DNA from: Zeugodacus cucurbitae
Taxonomy: Eukaryota > Arthropoda > Insecta > Diptera > Tephritidae
DNA: 64,000 bases
Direction of reading: 5' to 3'
NCBI RefSeq assembly: GCF_028554725.1
Contig: NC_071667.1
Span: 32,197,501 to 32,261,500, forward strand
Each line of letters starts with the position of its first letter. Position 1 is the stretch's first letter. Position numbers and translations under genes: made by a program. Of the stretch, positions 35,308 through 47,900 are shown piece after piece. The notes beneath the pieces were generated by a model. The model was not told where the DNA came from and did no database searches. It saw only the letters and a list, made by a program, of their open reading frames with translations.

Positions 35308-35880
35308 TATATGTCATTTCAAAACACAACGCAGATCCGAAGATAAAAGCATTTTACACCGACTTCTAAATTTATTTATCAATATTTGTCATTTCCACAT
35401 TTAAAAAGCATATTTTTTGCACAATATTATATATTCAATAAATATTTACATTGTAATAAGACTCGTGCTTCTTTAATTTGAGAAAATAGCAAGAACTTGT
35501 TTGGTAATTATTGAAATCTCTCAGTAACCCAAATAACTTTGCAAGTTTAAAAATAACTTTTCGTCGAGGGAGAATGAAAATGGCAGTAAGGCAGCGTGTG
35601 GGCGATTTTCCTACTTGAATATTGACTGTGGAAATATTTTTCTCTTAATTTTCTGGAGTATTTGAATATTTAAGCCTAAGTTATATAACATATAACGATG
35701 GTTCCACCAAAATACGTAATGTTACTTCATTCAGTCACAAGGAACCATTTGGCAGACGAAGTATTAACACCTTTTGCAAACCTGCTAGGTTAGACTAAAG
35801 TTCAGTCCTTGTAATATAACATTTTGAGAGAAAACTGAAACTGCTTCGTAATTGTTTCATCGTTCTTAAAACCCCTTTTA
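35308..35880. other. Unassigned DNA
   Basis: No feature recognised. Confidence 0.35.
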
Positions 35881-36437
35881 ACAGTTGTAACGCTACCGAT
35901 ATGTATTTGGAATAGCATATGCATTAGGAACCAATGGTGATAGCGGAATAAAACTTTACACAAATACTGAATTTGAGTTGTGACATTACTTGTGGAAGAT
36001 CGGACTATAACTTTTCAAGGCCGCGGATATCGAACATGAAGAATTCAGTGCCTAATCGCCAAATCTCTTAGATATTTTTCTTTTAATAGTATGTCTCTGC
36101 ATCAAAAATGGTTAAAATCGGTTCATAACTTCCCCTAGATCCCATATACCTAATATGGTTTAAAAAAAAAACGGTGGACTTTATGCCGCTTACATCGGTT
36201 AATATGTGAGATATATTACCAAAAAAAAGGGAGCGAATAGTCTTGAATATAGTGAGTGAAATCGGTTCAGGAATTACCTCAGCGGTCATATACTACTTAT
36301 GGAGATTTTCGGTTTTCTATTGGACTTTATGCCGCATATATGGGTCAACTTGTGTGTTATCTTAATAAAATTACATCAATAAATTGCGAGAGTATAAAAT
36401 ATTCGGTTACACCCGAACTTAGCGTTTCCTTACTTAT
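35881..36437 (+). repeat. Family A fragment A-10 (3' half)
   Basis: Keeps the late family A blocks, the subterminal TTGCGAGAGTATA (36,378), the hairpin and a decayed terminus CCTTACTTA near 36,435. The variant sequence is of the A-2/A-14 type. Confidence 0.7.
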
Positions 36438-36865
36438 TTCTTTAGTTATCTTAACATGAAAAGTATTCTATGAAAATACAAATCCTTTTTTAAACCTCTC
36501 TTTTTTATCCAAAGAATTCATTTGTTGTTTATTGTATTGACTTTCCTACCAAAAATGTCCGGCTATTCAGTGGTGTTACCAGTGGAATAAATAAAATCAA
36601 CAAAAATGACAAATATGTTTTTAATTAAAAGCTAATAGTGTTTTTATTTCAATGGAATAAATTAAAAATAGAAATCCGGTATTCATATTAGGTTGTCAAA
36701 TATTCCTTCCGCCTTTTTGTCTTTTGAATTTCGTGACTATGTATAAAGCGCTACAGAGCTCGTATCTGGCAACACTATACATCTTTGAAGGGTCTTGACA
36801 TAACCTGCTAAACGACTCTACACATGATTAGTTTGGATATTGCGTTCAACAGTTATAGGCGTGTA

Positions 36866-37425
36866 AACATGGAGTTCACTTACGAGGAAATTTGAGCAAT
36901 TTTAAAGTTTTCCTTCATTAAAAGCAAATCCGCTAGAAGAACGTTCCGTGAGATTAATGGTGTTTTGGGGCACTTCAAACAGCGGATGAATGGTTTCATG
37001 ATGATTCAGAGCGGGTGAAAACGACACCATGTATAAGCCAGTCGGCGGAAGACCTGTGACGACGAATACCGCTCAAATCATGGAAAACATCGAGTTAGAC
37101 CGGCATGTGAACTCACGTGACATCGCCCAGGAGATGGGAGTTAGTCACCAAACCATTTTAAACCATCTGCAGAAGGCTAGATACACAAAAAAGCTTGATG
37201 TTTGGGTGTCGGATGATTTGACAAAAAAAACTTCAGAAATTATTCAACGCCTGCGATATGCTGCTGAAACGGAACGACCCATTTTTGAAGCGGATGGTGA
37301 CTGGCGTGAAGTGAAAGGTCGTGGTCGAAGGCCGGTGAATCGTCCCAAACAGTGGCCATGTCGGGATTGAAGGTTTTTCTGTGTGTTTGGAAGGGAATCA
37401 TCCACTATGAGCTGCTCCCATTTGT
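36866..37425 (+). pseudogene. mariner transposase relic
   Basis: Pieces in shifting frames: the N-terminal helix-turn-helix part, VGGRPVTTNTAQIMENI, MGVSHQTILNHLQKA (second helix-turn-helix), and after a deletion at about 37,318 SGLKVFLCVWKGIIHYELLP. The first catalytic aspartate region is missing and the C-terminal third is replaced by hAT sequence. Dead. Confidence 0.85.
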
Positions 37426-37429
37426 CAAA

Positions 37430-38392
37430 AAGCATCGATGTCACTTTCAACGATGTTTTATGTCGATGTTTTATATAAAAATTTGACTTCACACTTTTTC
37501 GGGTATTAACTCGAAACCCTCTATTTGGATACGCTTTATTACATTGGAATTCGATTTTTGTAAAATACAGAGAATTCGTTAAGGGAATGTGCGCTTGGAC
37601 AATACTGCGGTTACTTTTATGATTTATTTATACAATTTAATTCTGGCGTAGGCTACTGCGTTAGATCAGATATTCAAATTACTGCTTTTTAAAGATGCTA
37701 TGGCTAAAAGAAATACTTTTTTTGTTTCATAAAAAAATCAAAGAATCGCGCTCATACAACAGAATCTTCGGATGAGTGTGAAACAGAATACTCGTTTGAT
37801 ATTTGGAACCAGAATAAACATTTGGTCCACCAAAAGGTGAAATGTAAGCTGTCAAATTTATCTACAATTACAGGGACGGAAGGTTGAAGAGAAAGTGTAT
37901 CTCGGCTGTTACCCCTACCAATCAGAAGCCAATAGAGTTTGGGTTGACATGAATACTGTGTTTCCGGAGTTGTATAAATAGGCTTATTATTATTTACACA
38001 TTGTGGCCACTTCAGTGCCGAGTAAACGACCGTTTTCTAAACCCAGGGCAACTATCACGCAAGAGTAAAATCGAAAAGAAATGACAGTGAAAAAACTTTC
38101 CATGTCGTTGTTTTAAAATTCTGTCACTTATTGAGAAAAAACTTTAACAGATATATAATGCTAAGTGAAATAAAATGTATCAGCTGAAGACGTACTACAT
38201 TTCATTTATTTATGGTTCTGCTTCTGTATCCCTTAGCTTTTCACACTAAATTTAAAAAAAGTTAAAAAACACATCGATGTTTCGATGTATCGATGTTTTA
38301 ATGGCCGATGTTTTTGATTTCGATGGGTTTTGAAGAAACATCGATACATCGAACCATCGATGTTTCATTTCACGATTTTTGCATCCCTAGCT
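37430..38392 (+). mobile_element. hAT transposon relic nested in mariner
   Basis: The C-terminal hAT dimerisation region is readable with stops: SFDIWNQNKHLV, VFPELYK, YLHIVATSVPSKRPFSKP, then LFNSVT. The right end reads TGCATCCCTAG (38,382-38,392), a hAT-like terminus. Several ATCGATG-type sites cluster at 38,272-38,365 and again at 37,432-37,472, probably subterminal transposase sites. The left end was not resolved. Confidence 0.7.
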
Positions 38393-38427
38393 AAATAAAG
38401 GCCAAAAAAGCGGAAGGGACAACCTAA

Positions 38428-40045
38428 TATAACAGTAAATACGTCAGTAACTCAAACTAAGCCTCAGGGCTGATCCAGTAAGTTCACATGTGGAAAAATA
38501 TCCTGCCCTACAAAGTGTTAGAGCGATTTTAACCAAATTCGGATTACACCTAGTATACAGTTTAAAATTAAGGAAATTGTAACTTCATCTACTGTAGAAG
38601 TAAATAAGTTCTATTTTCAGTCAAATAAATTAAGTAACACGCGTCACAGATAAGATCCAATAGCAATTTCATTTACTTACCTACAATAGAAAAGCCAATA
38701 AATGCCCTTATAGCCTTCAAAGGGATCAAATATATACACGAGCATATACTAGCATCATATATAGATACATACATGCTTATTTACAGCGCACATTGCTGTT
38801 CTGTTTGTTGCAATTTTTAGTTAGTTTGTTTGTTTTAATTTTTTGTTTATTACTCTAATTTTTTAATTGAAATGTGTTTTTCTTCAATTGTAAAAAATAC
38901 ATGAAACAGTTGGATTGTTATGCGGTGTATTCCGGTGTATTGCTGCACCTATATCAGAATAGGAACCAAAATAATTTTCCGTCTACAGCACAATGTATTC
39001 ATTTAAAATACAGCTGTTTCTTTGTTGATCGCCAATGTCACACAAACTCAATCAAACTCAATTTACTAATGGAAATACAACGCAAAAGCTAAAAAAAAAC
39101 AAGCGTTATTATTTATAGCAAGAAAGTAAGAGTTGTGAATTAATAATTAATTTAAAAATTTAAGTATTTTTAATAATACTTCTAGCGTATATTAATTATC
39201 TTCATGTCAAATTTTCTCACCTACACGTATGAGACTTGATGTTGCGGCCTTACTCAACCCACCTTCGTTAGCATGATCAGTATGATTACATCTACAGTAT
39301 GATACAATATTTTTAAATTAGTTATGATATGAATTAAAATTTTAGAAGCGAGATAGAAAATATTGCTACCATCATAATTGGCATATTGAAGTTTGAGCCG
39401 TTAGATTTGAGGTACATTAACCAGTTGAATATCAACGTTATACGAACTGTTCAATAAAAAAATATTTTTATATTTTTCAATTCAAAGCTTAGTTTTTAAA
39501 ATAGGCATCTTTCGAGTTGAAGGTGGGACTTTTGGACGAAACGGTCTCAGTCTTCAAAATTATTCAGTGTCAAAAATTTCAATTGAAAATCGAACTGAAT
39601 TAATTGTTTTTTTTTTTAATACAAGTCAATCGCCAGTATACCTAAAAAAATCAATCATAAGAAAAGATATTGAGAGACATATCTCTAATATCTACACACT
39701 TAAGAAATTTCTGCGATTATTTGATGCAATACTCTTAAGAGATGAACACACATAAGTCAAGTTTTGTAGAGTCTGAAATTTCATGAAACTAAAGCTAAAC
39801 GGTAGCTTAACCAACAACGAACCTTTTCGGGTTTGGACTTTGCATAGTAATCAGAATTAGAAATCAAACATATGCTTCATTTAGACAGCTATCACTCTAG
39901 GTAATCGGCTGCCGCTAAAAAACTATATGCCAACAAAGAAACCGTAAAATATTTCAATTCTACAAGAGTACGTTTATTAGTTCGGTGCATGTGGGGGAGT
40001 TAGTCGATTGTCTTTGCTCAAATTTATTGATACATCTTTGTTGCT
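38428..40045. other. Unassigned AT-rich DNA
   Basis: About 1.6 kb. Short frames (for example 39,567-39,755, lysine/isoleucine-rich) lack motifs. No repeat recognised. Confidence 0.35.
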
Positions 40046-40495
40046 TGTTGCTTTGTTATCTCGACGAACAAAAATTAAACTCTACAAGTCCCTCATCATT
40101 CCGGTTCCGTGGACGGTATCAACATCCGATGAGACGGCACTAGGAGTTTTCGAGAGAAAGGTTTTGCGGAAGATTTATGGTCCCTTAAACATTGGCAACA
40201 GCGAATACCGCAGAAGATGGAATGATGAGCTGTATGTGTTGTTTGACGACATAGATATAGTCCAGCGAATAAAAAGACAGCGGCTACGCTGGCTGGGTCA
40301 TGTTGTTCGAATGGACGAAAGTGCCCCAGCTCTGAAAGTTTTCGATGCAGTACAAGCTGGTGGAAGCCGAGGAAGAGGGAGACTCCGATGGAAGTACCAG
40401 GTGGAGAAGTACCTGTCTTAACTTGGTATTACCAATTGGCGCCAAACTGCCAAAAGGAGAGATGAGTGGCCCGCTGTTGTGGACTCGGCTATAAC
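40046..40495 (+). pseudogene. RTE 3' fragment R-6
   Basis: Short 5'-truncated piece covering the RT C-terminus (RRTKIKLYKSLIIPV, FERKVLRKIYGP, LRWLGHVVRMDE). About 20 residues are lost near 40,107 and a stop falls near 40,421. It is joined directly to a family A scrap and lacks a tail repeat. Confidence 0.85.
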
Positions 40496-40570
40496 CGAAC
40501 CATTTGACCTATATATTCGGCATAAAGTCCAATAGAAAATCATCATATATAGTATAGGAGGGCTGATGTA
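40496..40570 (-). repeat. Family A scrap A-11
   Basis: About 75 bp matching the A-2 sequence near 5545-5620. Confidence 0.55.
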
Positions 40571-41354
40571 ATTCCAGAACCAGTTCGGCCTTGAAATTAC
40601 TCCTAAATTGCAAATGAACGAAACACCAGTCGGCAAAATCGCCAAAAATAGCGCTATAACGAAGATTTTCCAAATATTAAAGAAGTCGCTGGAGGTACTG
40701 CACAGGACTTTAAAAGATCTTGATTGCCGATGAACGTTTTTGGTGGAGCCAGGATTCTGTTAACAGGTGATTTACGCCAGACTCTTCCAATTATTCCTGG
40801 ATCAACTGTTACTGGCGGGCTAATCGCATGCCTAAAATCATTTAATTTGTGGCGACACATAAAGAATCGCCAATTAACAACTAACATATGAGTGCTTTTG
40901 TAACAATATCAAATTGCGATTGTAAATAGAAGCAGTTGGCAGTTGACACTTTGATGGATTAATAGCATTTCCAACAGATTTCTGTCACTTCATTGACTCG
41001 AAAGAGAAGTTTTCCTGACATGAAACCTCAATATGATAACCATAAATGACTCATTGAATGACCTATATTGGTGGTAAAAAAAAGATATCGATGATCTTAA
41101 TGCGACAATTTAGAATTTCGGTCCAAGAGAGTTAACACAGTTACAAACCAGGATGACGTAGTCAATTATCCCAAACTATTTAAAATTGCCTGTACTATCA
41201 CCACTCACTTTGCAATTAAAAGTAGTGTGAGTTGTCATCATGCTGCGTAACATAAATCAACCTCGAGTAATCAATATCGTCGCCGAAGCCAAGATTGGAC
41301 CAACTTAATTTAATGTATACCTTAGCCACAAAAACGTGTGGCCGGGTCTGCTAG
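40571..41354 (+). mobile_element. Helitron 3' part with helicase remnant
   Basis: A translated stretch from about 40,695 gives RTLKDL, then after a frameshift at 40,738 FGGARILLTGDLRQTLPIIP and LWRHIKNRQLTTN. This is the Pif1-like helicase of Helitron Rep-Hel proteins, around motif III. Further degraded pieces continue to about 41,150. The element closes with a hairpin and CTAG at 41,354, before a T as expected. Dead, and 5' truncated or rearranged at about 40,571. Confidence 0.85.
41325..41354 (+). repeat. Helitron 3' terminal hairpin and CTAG
   Basis: Stem GCCACA (41,325-41,330) with TGTGGC (41,337-41,342), an 8-nt spacer, then CTAG (41,351-41,354). The same structure occurs in reverse at 10,622, 17,816 and 22,164. 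Confidence 0.85.
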
Positions 41355-41990
41355 TATTTTAATATTCTTAAAAAATACGACACTTGTGAGCACCCTTAAC
41401 TGTTGTATGTCATATCTTGTCATATTTCTACACTTAATCAGCTGATAGTGAAAAATTAAGAAGACAGAAATGCTATATATCCGCGATCCGAGATCCGCGA
41501 TAAAAAAATCATCAATATATAAATGCGATCATCCGATTTTGACCTTAGCAAAAAAAAAACATTGCGATTTTTGCGGTATAAATCGGTTGAGAAGTGTTCG
41601 GGCAGAAGGGCACGAGCAAAACCGACCACTGACCGACCCAAAAAAACCGGTTCTTCACAGAAAGCCGACTACCCACTCGTCGAAGTTTTGCCCCAAAACG
41701 GCCCAAAGCCCCACCCACCGATCGCCCACACTGTCATGAGTGTGTCCTAAAAAAAAAACCGGTTCCAAAAAGTAACCGGTTACTGCAGTACAAGGCATAT
41801 GCCGCAAAAAACCGAAAAAATTCGGCAGCAAGTGGGTAGGGGTATATAATAGTGAACTCAAGAAACATACCACGCAGTGTTGTATCAGTGATATTATAAT
41901 TTTGCATGTGAAACAACAACAGTGTTGGTATGACAGTCATAAAAAAATATGGCAATATGACGATATGACACAATATGACACCTTGTGAAA
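41355..41990. other. Unassigned DNA, partly GC-richer
   Basis: 41,580-41,830 is richer in ACCGAC and CCGGTT words than its surroundings. Two overlapping short frames there look fortuitous. Confidence 0.35.
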
Positions 41991-42575
41991 ACCCTAATTG
42001 TTTTTCAAAATATTCTCCATCAAGATTTATACATTTTCGCATGCGCCCAAACCAATTTTCGAAGCAGTTTTTTTGGGCCTTTTTTTGAGCGATTGTCAAA
42101 TTGTGCGGGATCCAACGAAAACAAACCTTTTTTACGGCCAGGTGTTCATGCAATATCGAATGTATGCTGGTGGGAGAAATGCATAGGCATGCCTCTATCT
42201 GAAGGTATGTTACATGACGGTCTTGCATTATCAGTTCACGTACGGCATCGATGTTTTCTGGCACAACGGCTGTTTTTGGACGACCCTCACAGAATTCGTC
42301 TTTGAAGCGAGCGTCGTACCAGTTTTTCACAGTGCTATAGGATGGTGCTTCATAGCCATACAAAGATTTTAGTTCATCGATGCACTCTTGTCGCGATAAT
42401 CGACGTCGAAAGTTGTGAAAAATTATCGCACGAAAATGTTCACGAGTTAATTCCGTTTTTTGGCGAGATGAATCTTTTAATTCCCTGTAAATAAAACAAT
42501 TCACGATTAAATGACAAAACGTTCTGAGTGATGTTATGGTAAAAAATGTCAAAATTTCCAATGGAAATGTCACAT
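41991..42575 (-). pseudogene. Internally deleted mariner transposase
   Basis: Minus strand. The N-terminal helix-turn-helix half is well preserved (RAIIFHNFRRRLSRQECIDE through HSILHEHLAVKKVC and the WIPHNLTIAQKKA block). It then jumps directly to the extreme C-terminus (CFENWFGRMRKCINLDGEYF). The DDD catalytic centre is absent, so it is a deletion derivative that could be mobilised only in trans. The first about 30 residues of the open frame are probably not part of the protein. Confidence 0.85.
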
Positions 42576-42699
42576 TGCACCTGGCAACACTTAGTGTTGC
42601 CTAGGCCAAAAATATATATAGCAGCCCTCGTAGGAACATGGTTTCCAATTGGGATACGAGTATTTGATGTAATTGGGATTTCCCATTGTGGCATGAAGT

Positions 42700-42972
42700 T
42701 CACTCGCGTAGCTGGCGTTGTTGTTGTATGAACATTTGTTTGTTTTGCACATTATTTTGCTGCGTGTTTATGTGTGTGTGCATATCTAGCAGTCTCTCAA
42801 TCGTTTTTTCGAGAGCTGTTAAACGTTGCACCATTGTTTCGTTGCAATCACTTTCACTTTCATTTTCGTTATTTACATGATTTTTCAATCTTTGCGTTAG
42901 TTGGATTTTGGTGGCAGACGTAGGCAAACCAGCATCCTTACACTTGTTTCTTAGTTCTTTTAACGTTGACAT
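42700..42972 (-). pseudogene. SAP-domain gag start of an LTR retrotransposon
   Basis: Ninety-codon frame whose first 30 residues follow the SAP pattern (LKELRNKCKDAGLPTSATK, then LTQRL), followed by an acidic stretch and a helical Q/N-rich part likely to form a coiled coil. A TGA ends it, and unrelated mariner-side DNA follows. It lies just downstream (on minus) of a 490-bp LTR-like block, fitting an N-terminal gag or capsid-related protein. No reverse transcriptase remains. Confidence 0.6.
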
Positions 42973-43183
42973 TTTTCGTTTTTTTGTTTTAATTAGTTGG
43001 TTCGTATTAGTCTAATTAGAATGTTTCAGCGAGTATTCCTACGAAAACGAGTAACAACATTGGATGTTACTGATACATAAGCGAATGTAAGAAAAGGAAG
43101 ATGTGCAAATAAAGAAGTAAAAGAAGCAATGATGCGAAACTTCAAATTTGAGTTCGAACCGTTGAGCACAGCGCCAAAACGTA

Positions 43184-43673
43184 TGTCACCAGCACCTATG
43201 TTCGTGGGAGTCTCAAGAAATGTAGGGTTATGTACGATGGCTACGTGTTAGCCCGATAGAGTCGTTATAACTTCTTTACTTAGCACTTTTTAATGATCGT
43301 AGATCTCAAAGCAACGACATTGCTTAAGAGTTCAATTAACTTCACAAATTCACAACGCGCACGTAAACGTTTATGGATGTGTAGCGCGATTCCACTTCTG
43401 AGGTGGACCGTTGTCCTCCTAAGGATGGCTTCTTACCGTTCTCTTCTTTTAAGTAAAACACTTTATTTAAATATTGATACGAAACTTAAATTTAATTAGA
43501 TAGAAAAAATAATAGTGTACATAGAACCAGACAACTGAACTTTTTGAAAGCGTCGTGGCGAGTCATGTACTGTCTAGAACTTTTAAGTACCAGTATTCTC
43601 GCGTTACCTCACACAGGACAGTATTTGGTGTTCAGCAACCCTGCTTTCAGAGTAGCCGTTTTGTGACGTGACA
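43184..43673 (-). mobile_element. Probable LTR, 490 bp
   Basis: Bounded by TGTCAC (43,184-43,189) and GTGACA (43,668-43,673), the TG...CA inverted ends typical of LTRs. On the minus strand it is followed within a few bases by TGGCGCTGTGCTCAACGG, which could be a tRNA primer site, and then by the SAP frame. The opposite LTR was not found, so the element is a 5' remnant inserted in the minisatellite. Confidence 0.6.
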
Positions 43674-44265
43674 CATACAAATCTTACCTCTTTATAATAG
43701 TAGTATATGTAAATGTAGCCTATGTTACTCAGGGTGAATGTAGATTTCCAATGTGAATTTGTGAATCGGCACAGTAGTTTTCGAGTTTATTCAATACAAG
43801 CATACGTACAAATCTTACCTCTTTATAATAGTAGTATAGACAAATGTAGCCTATGTTACTCAGGGTGAATGTAGATTTCCAATGGTGAAAGAACTTTTGA
43901 ATCGGCACAGTAGTTTTCGAGTGTATTCAATACAAACATACCTACAAATTTTACCTCTTTATAATAGTAGTATAGATAAATGAATCCTTTATTACTCAGG
44001 GTGGATGCAGATTTCCAATGGTGAAAGAATTTTTGAATCGGCACAGTAGCTTTCGAGTGTATTCAATACAAACGTACCTACAAATCTTACCTCTTTATAA
44101 TAGTAGTATAGATAAATGTAGCCTATATTACTCAGGGTGAATGCAGATTTCCAATGGTGAAAGAATTTTTGAATCGACACAGTAGTTTTCGAGTGTATTC
44201 AATACAAACATACATACAAATCTTACCTCTTTATAATAGTAGTATAGATAAATGTAGCCTATGTT
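43674..44265 (+). repeat. Minisatellite C, first part (about four units)
   Basis: Units of about 131-136 bp carrying GTAGCCTATGTTACTCAGGG and CTTTATAATAGTAGTATAGA. It is interrupted at 44,266 by the R1 LINE. The short minus-strand frames it contains are reiterations of the unit. Confidence 0.85.
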
Positions 44266-44409
44266 TTTTTTGTTTTTCTTATAGTAGGGGGAAGCATCGA
44301 AAGCCGGAGTGCGGAACTTTAATCCGCTAAACCTAACCTACTTCCAACTCAAGACGTTCCCACGGAACCACCAGATTAAGTATTACTTCGTGGGAGTGAC
44401 AAGACCTTC

Positions 44410-44985
44410 TTAAGTCTCCTCTATGGCACGGACTGACTGACGCCTAACCTGTTGTACCTGTCTCAGTTCTATCATAATTGAGGCTGTCGCTTCGCTAACA
44501 GCTTTCCACTTATTAGAGGACTGACAAATAAATGCAGTCATGTTTTCCACCGAAAAACTACCACCAAGTGCAGTGTCCAACCTGTCCCTTACGTTCAAAA
44601 ATCGAGGGCAGTGAAAAAATACGTGTTCAGAGTCTTCTATGGAATCCGTACACACCGGACAATACGGACTATCGTCGTGATGGAATTTATGTAGATAGCT
44701 TCTAAAGCACCCATGTCCACTTAATATTTGTTGTCTATTTATGCTGTCTATTTATGCATGAATGAATGTCAGGAATAAGTCTGTGTGTCCACCGTCCTTT
44801 GGTTGAGGTTTGCCACCGCTTTTGCCACATTGTTGTGCTCTTATTTCTCTCTTCTCTCTTTCTTATTTCTGTTGGTTCTGATAATTCGCTTAATCTTGCG
44901 AATTCGTCACCCTGGATGTCTATGGGTAGCATACTTTCCAATACTTCAGCCGCTTCGCTGGATAGAGTTCGGAGAGCACTTATTA
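44410..44985 (-). pseudogene. R1 ORF2, C-terminal part
   Basis: From RVISALRTLSSEAAEVLES through KGRWTHRLIP to a zinc-like segment SPYCPVCTDSIEDSEHVFFHCPR, ending at 44,410. One frame change and a small duplication lie near 44,745. Before the RTE insertion it was in frame with the piece ending at 48,270. Confidence 0.85.
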
Positions 44986-44993
44986 CTCTTATA

Positions 44994-47900
44994 TATATAT
45001 ATATATATATTTGGCGTAGGAACCGCTTTAAGCGATTATAGCCGAATCCACCAGAGCGCGCCACTCATTCCTCCTTTTTGCTTTTTGGCGCCAACTGGAA
45101 ACACCAAGTGAAGCCAGGTCACTTTGCACTTGGTCTTTCCACCGGAGTGGAGGTCGTCCTCTTCCGCGGCTTCCTCCAGCGGGTACTGCATCGAATACTT
45201 TCAGAGCTGGAGTGTTTTCTTCCATCCGTACAACATGACCTTGCCAGCGTAGCCGCTGTCTTTTTATTCGCTGAACTATGTCAATGTCGTCGTATAAATC
45301 GTACAGCTCATCGTTCCATCGCCTGCGGTATTCGCCGTTGCCAATGTTTAGAGGACCATAAATCTTGCGCAAAACCTTTCTCTCGAAAACCCCAAGAGTC
45401 GTCTCATCGGATGTTGTCATCGTCCACGCTTCAGCGCCATACATCAGGACGGGAATAATGAGCGACTTATAGAGTTTGATTTTGGTTCGTCGAGAGAGGA
45501 CTTTACTTTTCAATTGCCTACTCAGTCCAAAGTAGCACCTGTTGGCAAGAGTGATTCTGCGTTGGATTTCAAGGCTGACATTGTTGGTGTTAATGCTGGT
45601 TCCCAGATAAACGAAATTATCTACAACTTCAAAGTTATGACTGTCAACAGTGACGTGGGAGCCAAGACGCGAGTGCGCCGACTGTTTGTTTGATGACAGG
45701 AGATATTTCGTCTTGTCCTCATTCACCACCAGACCCATACGCTTCGCTTCTTTATCTAGTCTGGAAAACGCAGAACAAACGACGCGGTTGTTGCTTCCGA
45801 TGATATCAATATCATCGGCATACGCCAGGAGCTGTACACTCTTGTAGAAGATTGTACCTTCTCTATTTAGTTCTGCAGCTCGTATTATTTTTTCCAGCAA
45901 TAGATTGAAGAAGTCGCACGATAGTGAGTCACCCTGTCTGAAGCCTCGTTTGGTATCGAACGGCTCGGAGAGGTCCTTCCCGATCCTGACGGAGCTTTTG
46001 GTGTTGCTCAACGTCAGCTTACATAGCCGTATTAGTTTTGCAGGGATACCAAATTCAGACATCGCGGCATAAAGGCAGCTCCTTTTCGTGCTATCGAAGG
46101 CAGCTTTAAAATCGATAAAAAGATGGTGAGTATCGATTCTTCTCTCTCGGGTCTTTTCCAAGATTTGGCGCATGGTGAATATCTGGTCCATTGTGGATTT
46201 TCCAGGTCTAAAGCCACACTGATAAGGTCCAATCAGTTCGTTGACGGTGGGCTTTAGTCTTTCACACAATACGCTCGACAAAACCTTATATGCGATATTG
46301 AGGAGACTTATACCACGGTAGTTGGCGCAGATTGTGGGGTCTCCCTTTTTATGGATTGGGCAGAGCACACTAAGATTCCAATCGTCAGGCATGCTTTCTT
46401 CCGACCATATTCTACAAAGAAGCTGATGCATGCACCTTATCAGTTCTTCGCCGCCGTATATGAATAGCTCTGCCGGTAATCCATCGGCCCCCGCCGCTTT
46501 GTTGTTCTTCAAGCGGGTAATTGCTATTCGAATTTCTTCATGGTCGGGTAATGGAACATCTATTCCATCGTCATCGATTGGGGAATCGGGTTCGCCATCT
46601 CCTGGTGTTGTACTTTCACTGCCATTGAGCAGGTCGGAGAAGTGTTCCCTCCATAATCCCAGTGTGCTCTGGACATCCGTTACCAGACTACCTTCTCGGT
46701 CCCTACATGATAATGCTCCGGTCTTGAAACCTTCTGTTAATCGCCTCATCTTTTCATAAAATTTTCGAGCATTACCCATGTCGGCCAGCTTTTCAAGCTT
46801 TTCATACTCACGCATTTCGGCCTCTTTCTTTTTACGTCTGCAAATGCGTCTCGCTTCCCTCTTCAGTTCTCGATATCTATCCCATCCCGAACGTGTTGTG
46901 GTCGATCGCAACGTTGCGAGGTAGGCAGTCTGTTTTCTCTCCACTGCGGAACGACAATTCTCATCGTACCAACTGGTTTTTTGGCGTTGCCGGAGACCAA
47001 TTGTTTCGGCTGCAGCGGTATGCAATGAGTTTGAGATGCCGTTCCACAGCTCCCTTATATCGAGATGCTGATGAGTGCTCTCAGAGAGCAGGAGTGCAAG
47101 TCGAGTAGAAAATCGTTCGGCTGTCGGTTGTGATTGCAACTTTTCGACGTCGAACCTTCCTTGTGTTTGTTGACGGGCGTTCTTTGCTGCACAGAGGCGA
47201 GTGCGTATCTTTGCTGCTACTAGATAATGGTCCGAGTCAATGTTTGGTCCTCGGAGCGTACGCACGTCTAAAACACTGGAGACATGTCTTCCGTCTATCA
47301 CAACGTGATCGATTTGGTTGCGCGTGTTTCGATCAGGGGACAGCCACGTTGCTTGATGATTTTTTTTATGCTGGAATCTGGTACTACAGACAACCATATT
47401 TCGGGCCCCAGCGAAGTCGATCAGCCTCAGGCCGTTTGGCGATGTTTCGTCATGGAGGCCGAATTTTCCGACTGTTGTGCCAAAGACACCTTCTTTACCC
47501 ACCCTGGCGTTAAAATCGCCAAGCACGATTTTGACATCGTGGCGGGGGCAGCGCTCATAGGTGCGTTCTAGGCGCTCATAGAAAGCGTCTTTGGTCACAT
47601 CGTCCTTCTCTTCCGTTGGGGCGTGGGCGCAAATCAGCGATATGTTGAAGAACCTCGCTTTTATGCGGATTGTGGCTAGACGTTCATCCACCGGGGTGAA
47701 TGCCAGGACTCGGCGACGGAGTCTCTCTCCCACCACAAATCCAACACCAAATTTGCGCTCCTTTATATGGCCGCTGTAGTAGATGTCACAAGGACCCACC
47801 TTCTTCCGTCCTTGTCCCGTCCATCGCACTTCTTGGACGGCGGTGATGTCAGCCTTTAGTTGTATGAGGACATCAACCAGCTGGGCAGAGGCACCTTCCC

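Larger units (their letters stand above)
36688..38427 (+). mobile_element. mariner element interrupted by a hAT relic
   Basis: The left end TTAGGTTGTCAAATATTCC at 36,688 is matched by the reverse complement near 38,405-38,427, both flanked by TA. Such ends are typical of mariner. The interior holds a broken transposase and, from about 37,430, unrelated hAT sequence. Confidence 0.75.

Noticed and set aside
37244..37492. Minus-strand 82-codon frame over the mariner/hAT junction
   Set aside because: It is antisense to the recognisable mariner transposase pieces and spans two unrelated elements.
41460..41750. Short plus-strand frames in GC-richer DNA as a host exon
   Set aside because: Low-complexity composition, overlapping frames in two registers and no domain or splice support.
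43856..44180. Repeated 60-codon minus-strand frames (MPIQKFFHH type) in minisatellite C
   Set aside because: They follow the repeat period and carry no motif; they are a by-product of the tandem unit.
45078..47779. Plus-strand frames opposite the RTE R-7 polyprotein, and similar frames opposite other RTE copies
   Set aside because: They are antisense shadows of the conserved RTE frame.
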